This document shows, piece by piece, positions 9,757 through 20,997 of a DNA stretch of 64,000 nucleotides (position 1 is its first letter; every line of letters begins with the position of its first letter). The DNA lies in assembly GCF_963678635.1 (NCBI RefSeq), contig NC_087063.1, positions 59,466,759 to 59,530,758 of the forward strand, given 5' to 3'. The notes below the pieces were generated by a model, which worked only from the letters and a program-made list of their open reading frames with translations, ran no database searches and was not told where the DNA came from. The translations under genes were made by a program, and so were the position numbers. This stretch comes from Symsagittifera roscoffensis. Its lineage: Eukaryota > Xenacoelomorpha > Acoela > Convolutidae.

Positions 9757-11333
9757 GCGAATATCCGAGTTAAGCACCTTAATTTGGATATTAAACAAAC
9801 CCGGAGGGGTATAGTATTACTAATATTATTACTTATATAGCCTATATTAATACTCCTATATCGTTTTTCAGTGAAAAACACAGAAAGCAGACCGGTTTTT
9901 AGGGTCAAAATAGCGATATTTTGATCCCCCCACAAATCGCGATTTTTGAGATATCGATATTTTTTGAAACGGAAAAAAGCGCTAAAGTAGTTTGTTACAT
10001 CGTAACTGCAGTACCATAAAAGATAGAACCGGTTAATTTTAGTTCGGAAGTGGTTGGAACTATTTTGGAACCAAAAACCAAATTTTCGTGATTTTTGAGA
10101 AAACGAAACACTATAAATTCAGAAAATTTTTTGAAATTTTTGAGTTAGAACAGTAAAAATAGTTGTTCAGACAACGTCCACTAGTGAATCTACATGTTTT
10201 AAAACCCGCTTCCCGAAAGATTTCCGGGTCGCAGAGAAATCGAACTAAACGTGTTTGATTTGGTGGATTCATCAATCCGGAGGGGTACAGGTAGCATAGT
10301 TTTCGCAAATTTTTTCAACTAAAGCCTTTTAGATCGGGTCTTTTGCATTGAACTAGAAGAGTGTATGCCTTCTGAGCTCGGATCAATTAATTTTTAGGTC
10401 GAAAAGAGCAGAATTGCGGAAAAAGTTAGGCGGAACCTATAAGAGACAAATTTTTTGACTTTAGAAAAAAGACGTTTTGGTTAATAACTTTGGAACTACT
10501 AGGCATTTCGAGTTGATCTTGGTATCAATAGATCAGAAATTAGCTCAGCTTACTGGTAGGGACAAAAGTTTTTCGAAAAACTAAGCTTGAAAAGTTTTTG
10601 AGATTGTTTTTAGCAAATTCACCAATTTGGGAGGGTAGACCCCTCACGTTTTATAAATTTTTTTAGAAAAGCCCATACACCCCTACCAAAAGGTAATAGC
10701 GGTTGAATAAAGTAACTTTAGGCTATTCTAGACAAAACGGGAAGGCTAAAGGCACGGGAAAACCTTAATCGAACCGAAGTTAGGCTAGCGATAAGACCCT
10801 TCGCCGTTAGCGTGAATTGTCAAATAAGAGGCTTAACTTCAATCCGGAAGGGTAAAGTAAAGCATTACACACCCTTCCTAGTTAATTGAAAAGCAAAATC
10901 GCATCGGAGAAAGTATCCGGAGGGGTATAGGTTGAAAGAAGGAAATCTCCGAAAAGCTACTTTTACAAACCAGAGGGCTCCCAAACCGGAGGGGTCAAAA
11001 TTTTTTCTTTTTCAAATTAGGAGGGGTCCGAATCCGGAGCGGTCTTATATTTGCTAATTCGGAGGAGTCCCAATCCGGGGGGGTCTTATAATTACTAACT
11101 CAGAGGGGTTCCAATCCGGAGGGGTCTAAATTTTGTTAGTCCGGAAGGGTCATATTTTTTTTCTAATCCGGAGGGGTATTATTTTATTAAAAGATTTAGG
11201 TAAACAGAAGAAAGACTAAAGTGAGAGGTATTAGGTTATTAACAGACAGGCTGGGAATCAGTGACTGCACTGGTAATTTGCCTTTCAATAAAAACCAGAC
11301 TAAAACAAAACAGGTCCGAACTCGGATATTCGC
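9757..11333. repeat. 15-bp perfect inverted repeat enclosing 1.55 kb of leader
   Basis: GCGAATATCCGAGTT at 9757-9771 is the exact reverse complement of 11319-11333. Element B keeps the pair with 13 matching bases (CGAATATCCGAGT near 31996-32010 and ACTCGGATATTCG near 33520-33533). Either these are termini of an inserted element now fixed in the family, or they pair in the RNA. I see no target duplication next to the arms, which speaks weakly against a transposon. Confidence 0.75.
10841..11178 (+). repeat. Cluster of about eleven AATCCGGAGGGGTC-like motifs
   Basis: Imperfect copies lie at 10841, 10914, 10984, 11015, 11031, 11057, 11071, 11098, 11112, 11138 and 11164, spaced irregularly by 14-70 bp and often separated by AT-rich TTATATTTGCTA-like sequence. 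The same motif forms the 3' arm and flank of the LTR hairpin (8621-8633) and occurs singly at 9799 and 10275. The element B cluster is at 33088-33384. Function unknown; protein-binding or RNA-structure sites are possible. Confidence 0.85.
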
Positions 11334-11949
11334 GACACTAAGTCTAAACTAAAAAGAGCGTAATTCATTGGTGTGGATTGAAACCCAATAAGTTTTTGTG
11401 AAAAGTGACTGCCCTGAGGATTGTAGTAGGTCTAGCGCGGGCAGTCCGAAGGCAGATAGGTAACGCAGTACTCGGTGCGTGCAATAGACGCCCACTTGAG
11501 AAAATTACTGCCTTGAAAGTTTTGTCTGTTTGGTGCAGCACCAAGCAGGGAAAGCTTTTTCTTTAAAATATAAGTTCGACTATTGTACTGCGACCGACTA
11601 AAAGTACAATACACATACGTTTTTTATAGAGGTATTTGTATTCTGTCATTATATATATTTTTGTTTCTGATTTTAAATCAACATAATTTGTGCTTGATTG
11701 GGTAGTGAGTACACTATCTTTTAAATTGACTGATAACATCATATTGTGCTAGTTCTCAGATCTTACGACCGATAATCGGTTAGTCTGAAAAAATTATATA
11801 CAAACTTTACTCTGATAACATACAGGGATTCGTGGTCACTATTTAATAGAATCTTGTGGAATTTATTGTGTTGTGTCATTATTATTGAGAGTTAAACTAT
11901 AAAGTCACTAGCAATCGAATTGAGTGTATAGGCATTAAGAAGTGACAAA

Positions 11950-14830
11950 TTGAGAATGAGTCTAGACAAGTCAAGGATACCTAAACGATGTAATAGCTCT
12001 AGGAAATTTATACCTAAAAAGCAAAGAAAAACAATGACCGACCCTTTTGTGGATCGGATCAAGCGAGCCCGGACCGACAAAGGGGAGACGGTTTCAGGCA
12101 GAATGGTTGAAACGAGGAGTCAGAAGACCTCAGAAGAGAGAAAAGAAATGTTAGAAGTGGAGGTCAATACGGACCAGGCCATGAATGACAACCACGAAGT
12201 ACATGGACTGGAAGGGAGAGGCAGAAGGCTGGCGAGTGAATCTACTCCGGTAGAAAAAGGACAGGATTTTGCCACTTCCACCGGGACATTGGATCGAGAG
12301 GAGATGTCGGAACTGTCCGACATCTCAACTGAAATAGCGGCAACTAGAAGATCTCCAACAGACAACACCATGATGGCAGGCGGGACTGGGAAACAAACAA
12401 CGTCATCATCGTTCTCAGAAAGAATGAGTAACACCTTAGGAAACATTTTTCCATTCAACATGGGAGAGGGCGCAGGAAATGAAGGTGAATCCCAGGAGGA
12501 GGAGGAGGACAAAGAAGAGCAAGTGGAATTTGGGTCTCAAGTCAGCCTCAATAGTTCGACCCAGGAGAATAAGGCATACGTCGAAAGAGAGACTGGAACC
12601 ACGGACAAATTTGGTGTGGTGAGAACGATAAGCAAAGAGGTAAACACACCGGGCCAGTCGAGAGGCTTCGCGATTATGACAAATTCAGAGCCGCGAACTG
12701 GGGAGAGTAGAAATAAAGGGCTAGGCAACGCATTGGCGGATCCTGAAGTGGATAATGAAAAGACGTCGAGGCAGAGAGTCAAGGCCCGGTTCTCGACCAG
12801 CACGGAGCTACCTGGGACCGACAGGGTCACACCGCCACTAGTGACGCCACTCGTGGATAACGGAGCAGCACTAGAAGAAGCCTTGAACAACATAGTGGAC
12901 AGTTTAGGAGAACAAAATGAACAGATGTCCGTAAGAATGAGTGAACTAGAAAGAACAGTTCACATTGAAAGAGAAAGTCTGCGGGAAGAAATAAACCGCA
13001 ATAGACAAGAAGTTGGTAGGAGCAAAAAACGCTTGAAAGAAAGAACGGACGAGCTTATAGCGAAGATTTTGTCGCGAATGACAAGAGAAGCGGAACAGAG
13101 AGAGATACGCTTAAGAGACGACGTTAAGAATTCAGCAAGAGCAGTCTCTTGGGACTCTTGACACAAAGATAGACGCGATGATGGAGAGGCGAACTCAGGC
13201 TATCATGGATAGGTTGGACGGGCTACTAAGCAGCAAGAGTGGACCCAAAGAAGGGGAACCGAACTCGGGAGGTCCCAGCAGGGAGCCGAAGGTGAACTTC
13301 AATGACCATCAAGAGAGGAGGACATATGGATCCACTAGAGGCAGAGGCACTTCATCAGGCTATGCCACAAGGCGTAATAGAACATGGGACCCGGACAGTA
13401 GAGCAAGTTCAACGGGGAACAGACAGACCTCTAACGAACGACCAACGCAAGGCACATATGCGACTGGGAGAAGTGATTCCGGTAACAGGAGACATGCAGG
13501 CCCAGGGAGGAGTCATGTGGGCCAAGGAGGCAACACTCACGGCGATTCGGATTGCAGGGATGCACCGCATACAGAACCTTCGACAAGGTGCGAGGATACT
13601 CAGGCGGGACACTCAAGGGATGCTACAGCAATCGCCACAGCCTTAGAACCCCTAAACAGGTCTTTGGAGACATTCCTTACAAGGTTATCCAGAACCAATG
13701 AACGCAGTGAGAAGTCCAGAAGAGTCTTTAAGAAACCAAGATGCTATAAAGAAGAGTCTGATGGCTGTATTGATACCTGGATAGAGATAATGAAACTGCA
13801 TTTCGACGAAGAGGACTTGTCGGAGGGACAGGAATGCAGTGCGCTCACCAGTAACTTGGAAGGGACAGCCCTGAACTGTGCCATGGCCAAGAAGCAATGC
13901 AACAGAATTGGACCATGAGGATTTCGTGAGAGGAGTACTTGCAAAATTCGGCCCGAGGTTTTTCTTTTGCATCTTGGAAGGTCATTTTAAATCAGATTGT
14001 CCGCAATTCTGGGATGCAGTGGCAGACATCAAGCATCCAAGGCATGAAGAAGCTTTGTCAGGAGTGAAAGCCAGCAGGGCTCGCCTGTTGAGTGAAGCGG
14101 AGGCACGCAGAAAAGATAAACCTCAAGAGCTGGCGGCAAAGAAAATGCAAGCGGTAACAGAAGAGACACGTGAACCGGAACCAGCAACTGCGGCCGATGA
14201 CTTCAAGATTGATTATAGGGCAGCCGCGAGGGATGCTCTAAATAGAGTGCAGCAGGAACTGGTGACGAAAGAGATCGAACAAAAAGTGAAACTTGAACTG
14301 GAGAATGAGAAACTACAGGAGCAACTGAATACCTTCGAAGCAACGGAGGTCAAGGAGACTAAGGCACCAAGCAGTTTGAGCATGAAACTTAATGTGATCT
14401 CCGGCCAGAGGTTCGGCATGGTGCCGCAAGGAAGCAAGATACAGTCGATAATCTCAGTGGCAGGACATCAGGTAATCAGAAATCTGAGTGAACCATCTGA
14501 GTTCACTTTGATGCATTTGGACACATATGCGGATTATCTGAGGCAGGTGGAGCCACGCACCGAGTCGAGAGCTGTGCGAGCACTACTAACAACGGGTGGC
14601 CCTCGCATGAAGAAACTTCATGGACGCTACCTGGAGGTCTATGGGCGGTATCAAGTGATGCTGAACGTGGATGGAATCAGTATCTACACTAGGACTTATG
14701 TAACAACAGATGACGACCAAATGGGGCAGATCTATTTGGGTGAGGAGGAACTCAAAGTCCGCAGGATAGGCCATGACGCCATGATGGAACAAGATGCAGT
14801 ACACATTGGGTATGAAGCAGATGTGACCGC
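11950..14830 (+). pseudogene. gag, element A (frameshifted, capsid part deleted)
   Basis: Three pieces: 11950-13161, 13178-13918 and 13878 onward. The first begins MRMSLDKSRIPKR, is basic (FIPKKQRKTM), then Ser/Glu-rich, and ends in a Glu/Arg coiled coil (about residues 325-400). The second has Gly/Arg-rich sequence and the start of the capsid (RRVFKKPRCYKEE, GCIDTWIEIMKL). About 550 bp present in B (roughly 35731-36287: rest of capsid, first zinc knuckle) are missing here, the two sides meeting at 13898. The third piece has a second knuckle (CFILEGHFKSDCPQFWD context), a Lys/Glu helix and an inactive retropepsin-like block (RALLTTGGPR to QIYLGEEELKV, about 14570-14760). Gag would form the particle; this copy cannot. 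Confidence 0.85.
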
Positions 14831-15340
14831 ACATCTGCTCGACACCAACGGAAGGAAAATCGGAGTCACAGGGCTTCTGGAACAGGAGCGGTAGTGAGTG
14901 TGATGCCGATAAAAACTTGGGAAAGAATGGGCTTCACGAGGGAAGATCTAATTCCAACGAATCTCCGACTGGCCGCCGCCAATCGAGGAGCTATTTACGT
15001 AGCCGGAAGAACACCAATAACGGTCCTCCACATGGGAGGACGGGATCTTTGGATGAGCTTCCTGGTGGTAGAGAATTTGGACGACGCCGACCAATTCATC
15101 TTGGGCAGAGATTTTGTCAGGAATTTTGACGTGATGATTGACTTGAACAACGGTCTGATACGAATTAGAAACCCGGACCGGAAGTATGTTAAGAAACCAA
15201 TTAATAGGATAATAACAGACGAAAACAAGGTACCAATTTTTTTAGTTAGAAAAGTAAAACTACAGCCAGGACAAGCTGTGGGGGCAATTTTTAGAATGAG
15301 AAATTTAAATTCGTTAAGCGATAGTAAACACTTTGTTTAG
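14830..15340 (+). pseudogene. Aspartic protease, element A (catalytic loop destroyed)
   Basis: The frame is continuous with gag up to GVTGLLEQER, where a 2-base deletion relative to B replaces the LDTGAV catalytic loop and leads to a stop at 14892-14894. The downstream frame 14894-15340 carries the rest of the fold: MPIKTWERMGF, RTPITVLHMGGRDLW and the C-terminal ILGRDFVRNFD. Without the Asp-Thr-Gly the enzyme is dead. The deletion lies exactly in the active-site codons; nearby sequence is hardly changed, so this is probably a young lesion. Confidence 0.85.
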
Positions 15341-15689
15341 TACCGAATCCAAACAGTCAGAGTTCGGTGATTTTAGGCCGGAGCTTCTCGGTAAACCGAA
15401 ACGGACTGTGTGTCAGTAAGTTACTAAACACACTGGACACCACGGTTTCAATCCAGCGTGGAAAGAAGCTTGGTTACGCTTTGCCGATGAGGACCGACTA
15501 TGAGGAGACGCAAGACTTGAAAAAACATAGTGTGAAAGACTGTCCTTATCATGCCAATAAAGATAAGATTTTAAAGAGAATTAATGAATTAAAATCTATT
15601 CATAAATTGTTTTCGATGAAATCCGAAACGGACGACGGCTTATCGAGCTGCTCGAATTTTCCGGAACACCCCTATTTTCATACGAACTA

Positions 15690-16740
15690 GAATCTGACAA
15701 ACCGGTTTTGCCAGAGATAGAACATTTAAAAGGGAAAATAGGTGAGGGAGATTTCGAGAAATTGTGGGACATTTTAAATCGGAACGCAGATGTATTTTCA
15801 AAACATAAAGCGGATATTGGTTGCTGTAACTTCGTCGAACACGAAATTGAACTGGAAGAAGGTGCCGTTCCGCACAGAGAAGGCGCGAGACGAATGACGC
15901 CACACGAGTCGGAAGCGTGCCGAGCGGAAATTGAAATGCTGCTCGAATACGACATGATAGAACCCTCGAAATTGCCGTGGGCTTGCGGGGTGTTAATGGC
16001 GAAAAAGAAAGGGGCAGCTGAGATTTTGTTGCGACTTTCGCTATTTGAACGCGGTAACGATAAAAGATGCGTACCCGATACCGCGAATAGACTAGAGCCT
16101 CTCTAAGCTTGGTGATGCCAAGTTCTTCACCACATTGGACTTGGGTTCTGCCTTCTGGCAGGTCCCTCTGCGGAACAAGGATAGAGAGAAAACCGGATTC
16201 GCGTGCGAATTGGGATTGTACCAGTGGAAGAGGATGCCCTTCGGCTTGTGCAATGCAACGGCCACTTTTCAAAGACTGATGGCTCAGGCTTTGACTAGAG
16301 TGACCAAGATGTACGGGAACCTCGTAATGTGTTACGTGGATGACGTAGTCATAGCGACATCAACCCTGGAGGACCATATTGATCGGCTCGATGAGATCTT
16401 TGGATGCATAAAAAGAGCAGGCTTGAAGTGCAAACCATCGAAATGTGAAATTCTTAGGGATTCGATTAAGTACCTGGGAAGAATGGTAGACAGGCATGGT
16501 GTGAGGCCGGACCCGGAAGCAGTAGAAGCAGTGTTGACATGGAAGGCTCCCAGAACGGACACACAGCTCCTGAGCTTCCTAGGATTTGCCAATTACTACG
16601 GGGAGTTCATAAAAGGATATGCGGACAAGGTGTATCCGATGCAGAAGCTGATGCGCAACAAGGAAAAAAAGTTCGAATGGAACGATGAAGCACAAGTTGC
16701 ATTCGAGAACATAAAGCGGGAACTGTGCGAAGCGCCAGTG
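15690..16740 (+). pseudogene. Reverse transcriptase, element A Pol
   Basis: The N-terminal part (15708-16106) has the conserved lead-in DIGCCNFVEHEIELEEGAVP and VLMAKKKG, then shifts frame at the KG-x-x-(R)FC-D block near 16010. The second frame (16135 on) contains LDLGSAFWQVPL, GLYQWKRMPFGLCNATATF, the active site CYVDDVVIAT, CKPSKCEI and LGFANYYGEFIKGY, so the palm, thumb and connection are complete. It would copy the genomic RNA into cDNA. The single break in the fingers disables it. The upstream spacer (15341-15690) also has stops. Confidence 0.88.
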
Positions 16741-17229
16741 CTAGGCATGCCTACAGAAAAGGGCATGTATGTTCTTGATACAGACGCATCGGTAGTAGCC
16801 ATCTCAGGAATATTGCATCAAGAGCAAGAATGGAACGGAAGAACGGTTCTCCGTCCCATTGCATAGGGCAGCAAGGTCTTGAGTGACACAGAGATAAAAT
16901 ATGGCGCACCAAAAGCAGAAATGTTTGCAGTTGTCACTTTCGTGGAAAAGTACCGTGCATACTTGGGGAGCGCTCCCTTCAAGTTACGCGTGGACAACAG
17001 AGCGTTATCCTGGTTGAAGACCTACTCGATGGATCAGAGTTATTTTGGTAGATGGATAGTGAGATTGGATGGCTACCACATGATAATCGAACACAGGATG
17101 CGTGATAAACACCAGAATGCTGATAGCCTCAGCAAGAAAACTGAGTTCTATGAAAGATTGGAGCAGAAGCAAACCAATCAGGCAGAAATAAAGGAGGGAT
17201 TCTCGTTTCTGGACAAAGAAACTTATTAA
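16740..17229 (+). pseudogene. RNase H, element A Pol, with TAG at 16864
   Basis: Motifs: YVLDTDASVVAISGILH (first Asp), the Glu motif in SDTEIKYGAPKAEMFAVV, RVDNRALSWL (second Asp) and HQNADSLSKK. A TAG at 16864-16866 interrupts between LRPIA and GSKVLSD. Element B has the identical TAG at 39057-39059, while element C has a Tyr codon there. A further stop (GAA to TAA, 17227-17229) is private to A. The frame on both sides of the TAG is the same, so read-through is formally possible. Confidence 0.85.
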
Positions 17230-18480
17230 GCGCTTCCCTTAACGAGATGGTTGGATAAATCTGGACATCCAATTCCAGGGCATCCTGAGTTACCTGTAGA
17301 AAAAGCAGCTGAGATAAAGATCTTATCCAAGGAGGACCCGGTCCCCTTGGATCTGTTGCTGCGCTCGAATCTGGTCCAGCAAACACTCTCTCGCATGAAC
17401 ATAAACATCCTCTCATTATTGGATAAAGCGGTGTAGGTCACACCGCAAGTGATGCGGATGCTAGGTGGTTTGTTATAAAGAGAAGTGGCCAGAGATGACC
17501 CCGAGTGGACAGCAGCAGTGGCATCGCTAACAGTCAGTGAGAAGGTGAATATCATGCCGTCCAGACGACATCACGAAAAGAACGAGAGAGATTGTACGAC
17601 AATAGTTCAGCAACTAGTGTCCTCAATACCTCACGAGATTTTAACCAGTACTTCTTACGGACGGAAAGAACAGGGGAGCAGTACGCGAAGGAAAACCGTC
17701 ACCTTTGTGGACCAGGATAAAAAAGGTGAGAAGGTAGAACAAAACCTGCTGCAAGATTGTTTTTCCGGGGAGACGAATGATGAGAAGAACTAGCGAGCAC
17801 AAGATCAACACCCGGGACAAGAAAGTTTGTCCGGGGAGTCTGAGATAGATGAAAAAGTTCCTGATGAGAGACAGGACCTGGGGAACAAGGTTTTGTCCGG
17901 GGAGTTCAGATGGATGCGAAGAAGACACAGACATGATCTGGAGGAGCGTGCACACTCCATCACAACCTCTTCAACAGATGACAATTCCCGAAACTCAGGA
18001 ATTGACACCTATTCAGACAGGAACTCGAGCTCGGGATCAGAACTCCACACACTACTAGTGGAAACTCGGGCAAGGGATCTGGACAGAGAGGTGTACCAGG
18101 ATCCTGATAGCCATCGCTACCTTATACCAAGCGAAAGAGTCTTTGACAACGCAGCGGATGATTTGGAGACAATAGCAGTATCGAAACGTTCGATAAGTCT
18201 GTTGCCGCAGAAAGAGGTAGTCAGGACTGATCTTCAGCCGTTTAAACAAGAAACACAGCCGTTGGCGAAGATTTGGTGCGTTAAGATGGAAGAAGACACA
18301 CACCAGCCCAACGAGCTGAATAGTCAGATGAGGGTCATGAAGACGTACTTAAAGGCGAGATACAGACTCTCGGATCTTCTAAGGGCGCAGAGAAATGATC
18401 GCATGACAAGCTATTTGAAAAGGTGGATCGAGAATGGTTCTCCGGATAAAGGGGACCTCGAGGAAGATAGTTATCGCATC
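17230..18480 (+). pseudogene. Long acidic Pol linker, element A
   Basis: About 400 residues between RNase H and integrase: LPLTRWLDKSGHP, a Leu-rich helix, then Ser/Glu/Asp-rich sequence with three repeats of the peptide LSGE (one mutated to FSGE), each coded by a copy of TTTGTCCGGGGAG (17759, 17827, 17893), followed by DRNSSSGSELHTL and ARDLDREVYQDP. Private stops at 17227 and near 17434 and 17790 break it; the frame is open again from about 17797 through integrase. No known domain. A protease-cleaved acidic spacer is possible. Confidence 0.65.
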
Positions 18481-19300
18481 CTGAGACAGTACTTCATGCA
18501 GAAGGAAGGGAGGTTATATTTGAACAAGGACGGGATTCTGGTCTGTAAGAGAAGAGAAGAAGACAGAGTCCTATACAAGTATAACGCGATAGTGTTACCG
18601 CAACTCTATCAGACAGAACTATTATTCAGGTCGCATGATCAGATGGGCCATCAGGGGATCGATAAAGTATATCAGAGGATCCTGAAGCGCTTTGAGTGGC
18701 CTGGAATGAAAAAGGCATGCGAGAAGTGGGTAACAGCATGTCTGTCAAGCCAACAGGTCAAGGATCCAAGGAAGTTGCGATTTCCTTTACAATCGATTGA
18801 GTCGTCTGAATTCAATCACCAGAAGATATATTGTTCCAGGTACATGACCGATTGGGACAGATACCTTCCACAGGTGATGGGAGCATATAACAGCACACAA
18901 CACTCCACCACCGGAGTCAGTCCACACCTGATGCTAACTGGACACGAGAAGTCTTTACCCTTAACCTTCTTCTACCCAGAATATGAGGAAAAGAAAACGT
19001 CTCCACAGGTTTACGTGAGGGATGTGATCAGACGTCAACAGGAGTTGAACGATCTGTGTAGACGAAATACTCAGCAAGCACAGGCAAGGCAGAGGAAAAG
19101 ATTCGACAAGAAAGCAGCTGGTGCAAAAGCTTGGTGGGAGACTATGTATGGGTATTTCAGAACGTTATACCACCGAAAGGGACGAAAAAGCTCCTAAAAA
19201 GTGGAGGGGACCCTTCATGATTACAGAAGTGCACCAGTAGGGACGCTTTTATAGACTGAGTACTGGCCGAGCCGCCCACTTCGAGAACATTAAGCCACAC
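18480..19300 (+). pseudogene. Integrase with catalytic core deleted, element A
   Basis: The zinc-binding domain is present (HDQMGHQGIDKV) but the second Cys pair reads CLSSQQ where B has CLSCQQ. After FNHQKI the protein jumps to YCSRYMTDWDRY: 309 bp (103 codons, in frame) present in B at about 41038-41346 are missing, including all three residues of the D-D-35-E triad. The break has only a TAT microhomology. The C-terminal region (PQVMGAYNSTQHSTTGVSPHLML and the RKRFDKKAAGAKA helix) remains, then frameshifts near 19130; the GPY/F-like part follows in another frame (GPFMITEVH, YRLSTGRAAHFENIK) with a TAG. It cannot integrate DNA. Confidence 0.88.
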
Positions 19301-20592
19301 AATCCATCGACAGAAGACTGGTGTATACCTGCAGACATGGAAGAAGGGGATTATCTAATGATGGATCATGCTTGTGAGGTCAACAAGAAGGGCACCAGGG
19401 AGAAGAACGATGGAAACGAAGTCTTGGAGGAAGGAACGGATATACCGCTGGACCTGGATCCAAACGAGGTGATCGAAGCGGACGATGAAACCTTACCCTA
19501 CGCAGAGGAGAATTGGCAGGATCCCGAACATATAGAAGTTCCCAAGAATTTGGAACCGGATCTTCCGTTCACGATGCAGACTCGTCAGAATGATGGGACA
19601 AGACCAAGGAAAAAGTATAACCCTTACGGTGACGACTTTGTAGTGGATAGGATAGATCTGAAGAAGATAGTGGAAGAAGTGGTGGGGCTGGAAAAAATAA
19701 CTGTGTCACAAGACATGGACATAGTCGATGTTCACGATGATGAGGGGGTCGACGACCGGTCGAAAGCCGAGGAAGAATTCGACGACGAGCAACAGCAGTC
19801 ATATGAACAAGACTTGACGAACCTGCGTGTCTTAGAGTGGCTGAACGAAATGACCTCGGACCCAGAGGAGACCAGCGTCACGATTCAAGACGAGTCTGAG
19901 GAGTCTGCCCAGGAAGGACAACTACTCATTCCAGCTTCTAACCTCGACTTGATACCCGGTATGCGATCGACGGGGACGTCGATGGATATTTTTGTCCGGG
20001 GAGTGGGGGTAGGACTTACCCACACTGAAAACTTGATAATAAAAAAAATAAGAGTAGCAAGAGAAACAGTAGACTTAGAAGAAGAAACCGGCGAAGAACC
20101 TAAGAAACTTGAAATAGGGAGGTTAGTTGAGTCATATTTTAACTTACCAAATGAATATTCAAATAACATAATACTAACAGACAGTGATTTCATACTCACA
20201 AAGAGAACATGTGCGATAGCAATCACAGCAGACATGATTTTTAGGACAGCGTTAGTCAAAAGCGTGGAATTCCTTTGGAAGCAAAGACCAAGGATAGGGG
20301 CGTAGCGGCCTTACCTCCGGCGGCGTCACAGATACCGGGAAAATACCTATGCTTCTTGGTAACGAGGGCGACGGAGAAGGAGCACGTAGACCCAGAGAAC
20401 CTAGTCTTGTCCTTGACGAGGCTGAGGGACTTCCTCGTGGAAATCGACGTGAAGGAGCTCCCGCTTCCATTGTACGATCCAAACAGAGGACGACTGCATC
20501 CTCGGGAATTGTACGCGCTTGCACACGTGATTTTCTCTGATACTATTATAAAAGAATATTTACATAAGAAACATTACTTAAGTATAGGCTGA
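19300..20592 (+). pseudogene. Pol C-terminal acidic tail fused to a macro-like domain, element A
   Basis: From 19337 the frame is open to 20305: acidic tail (PLDLDPNEVIEADDETLPYA, PYGDDFVVDRIDLKKIVEEV), then the block IPGMRSTGTSMDIFVRGVGVG and the first half of a macro-like domain (SDFILTKRTCAIAITADM). The second half (GVAALPPAASQIPGKYLCFL, LSLTRLRDFLVEIDV, LPLYDPNRGRL, YALAHVIF) is in the frame ending at 20592, after a one-base deletion near 20300. A 21-bp gap against B removes the FKREY region. In A the acidic tail and the macro domain share one frame, so the domain is the C-terminus of Pol and not a separate gene. Confidence 0.65.
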
Positions 20593-20689
20593 GTGACGTG
20601 CGAGAGGGTGTTAGCCTAAAGACTAAGTTTTATGTAATGTGTGATATGTGTGTTATGTTATATTTTGTGTTATGTTATCAAGCTCTTGG

Positions 20690-20918
20690 GTAAGAAGGAG
20701 TTAGTGACCATGAACAACTGAATGACGATCTTAGGAATAGATCCAAAGTTTGGACTGTCCAATCTTAGGTCGAATTCCAAAATTTTAGAGACCGATTGAT
20801 TTAAATAAATTTTAGGATAAATATCTTTTAATCTGAACTGTTTTTAAGTAAAAGTAAATTTTAACGATATCTGTTAAGGTGAAACTGACAAGTGTGATAT
20901 TTGTGACTTCTTTTCTAG
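20690..20918 (+). other. Probable intron between Pol and ORF3, element A
   Basis: GTAAGA at 20690 follows CTCTTGG, and an acceptor with a pyrimidine run, GACTTCTTTTCTAG, ends at 20918, 79 bp before the ORF3 start codon. Element B has the same arrangement with a better donor (GTAAGT at 43272) and acceptor (TTCTTTTCCAG, 43493). The whole 20593-20997 gap is otherwise non-coding and AT-rich, with a TATGTTATGT-like stretch at 20630-20680. An alternative is that only the acceptor is used, joined to a donor in the 5' leader to make a subgenomic ORF3 mRNA. Confidence 0.5.
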
Positions 20919-20997
20919 ATCTTGATTGATCATTTAATTGCTCACTTGAGTCAAAACTTTGAAATCAAATCAAATCGAATCGAACTTGAAGAACAGA

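Larger units (their letters stand above)
9181..11949 (+). other. Long untranslated leader of element A
   Basis: About 2.8 kb without a coding frame, co-linear with 31410-34171 of element B. It holds A-rich sequence (9240-9360), dispersed copies of AATCCGGAGGGGT with a dense cluster at 10841-11178, a 15-base inverted repeat (9757-9771 with 11319-11333), and a stretch at about 10195-10290 that resembles the U3 of the element B LTR (TTCCGGGT..CAGAGAAATC, then GATT-GGTGGATTC, ending AATCCGGAGGGGTACAGG). An AATAAA at 11286 lies shortly before the inverted-repeat arm. A leader of this size is long for an LTR element. Confidence 0.7.
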
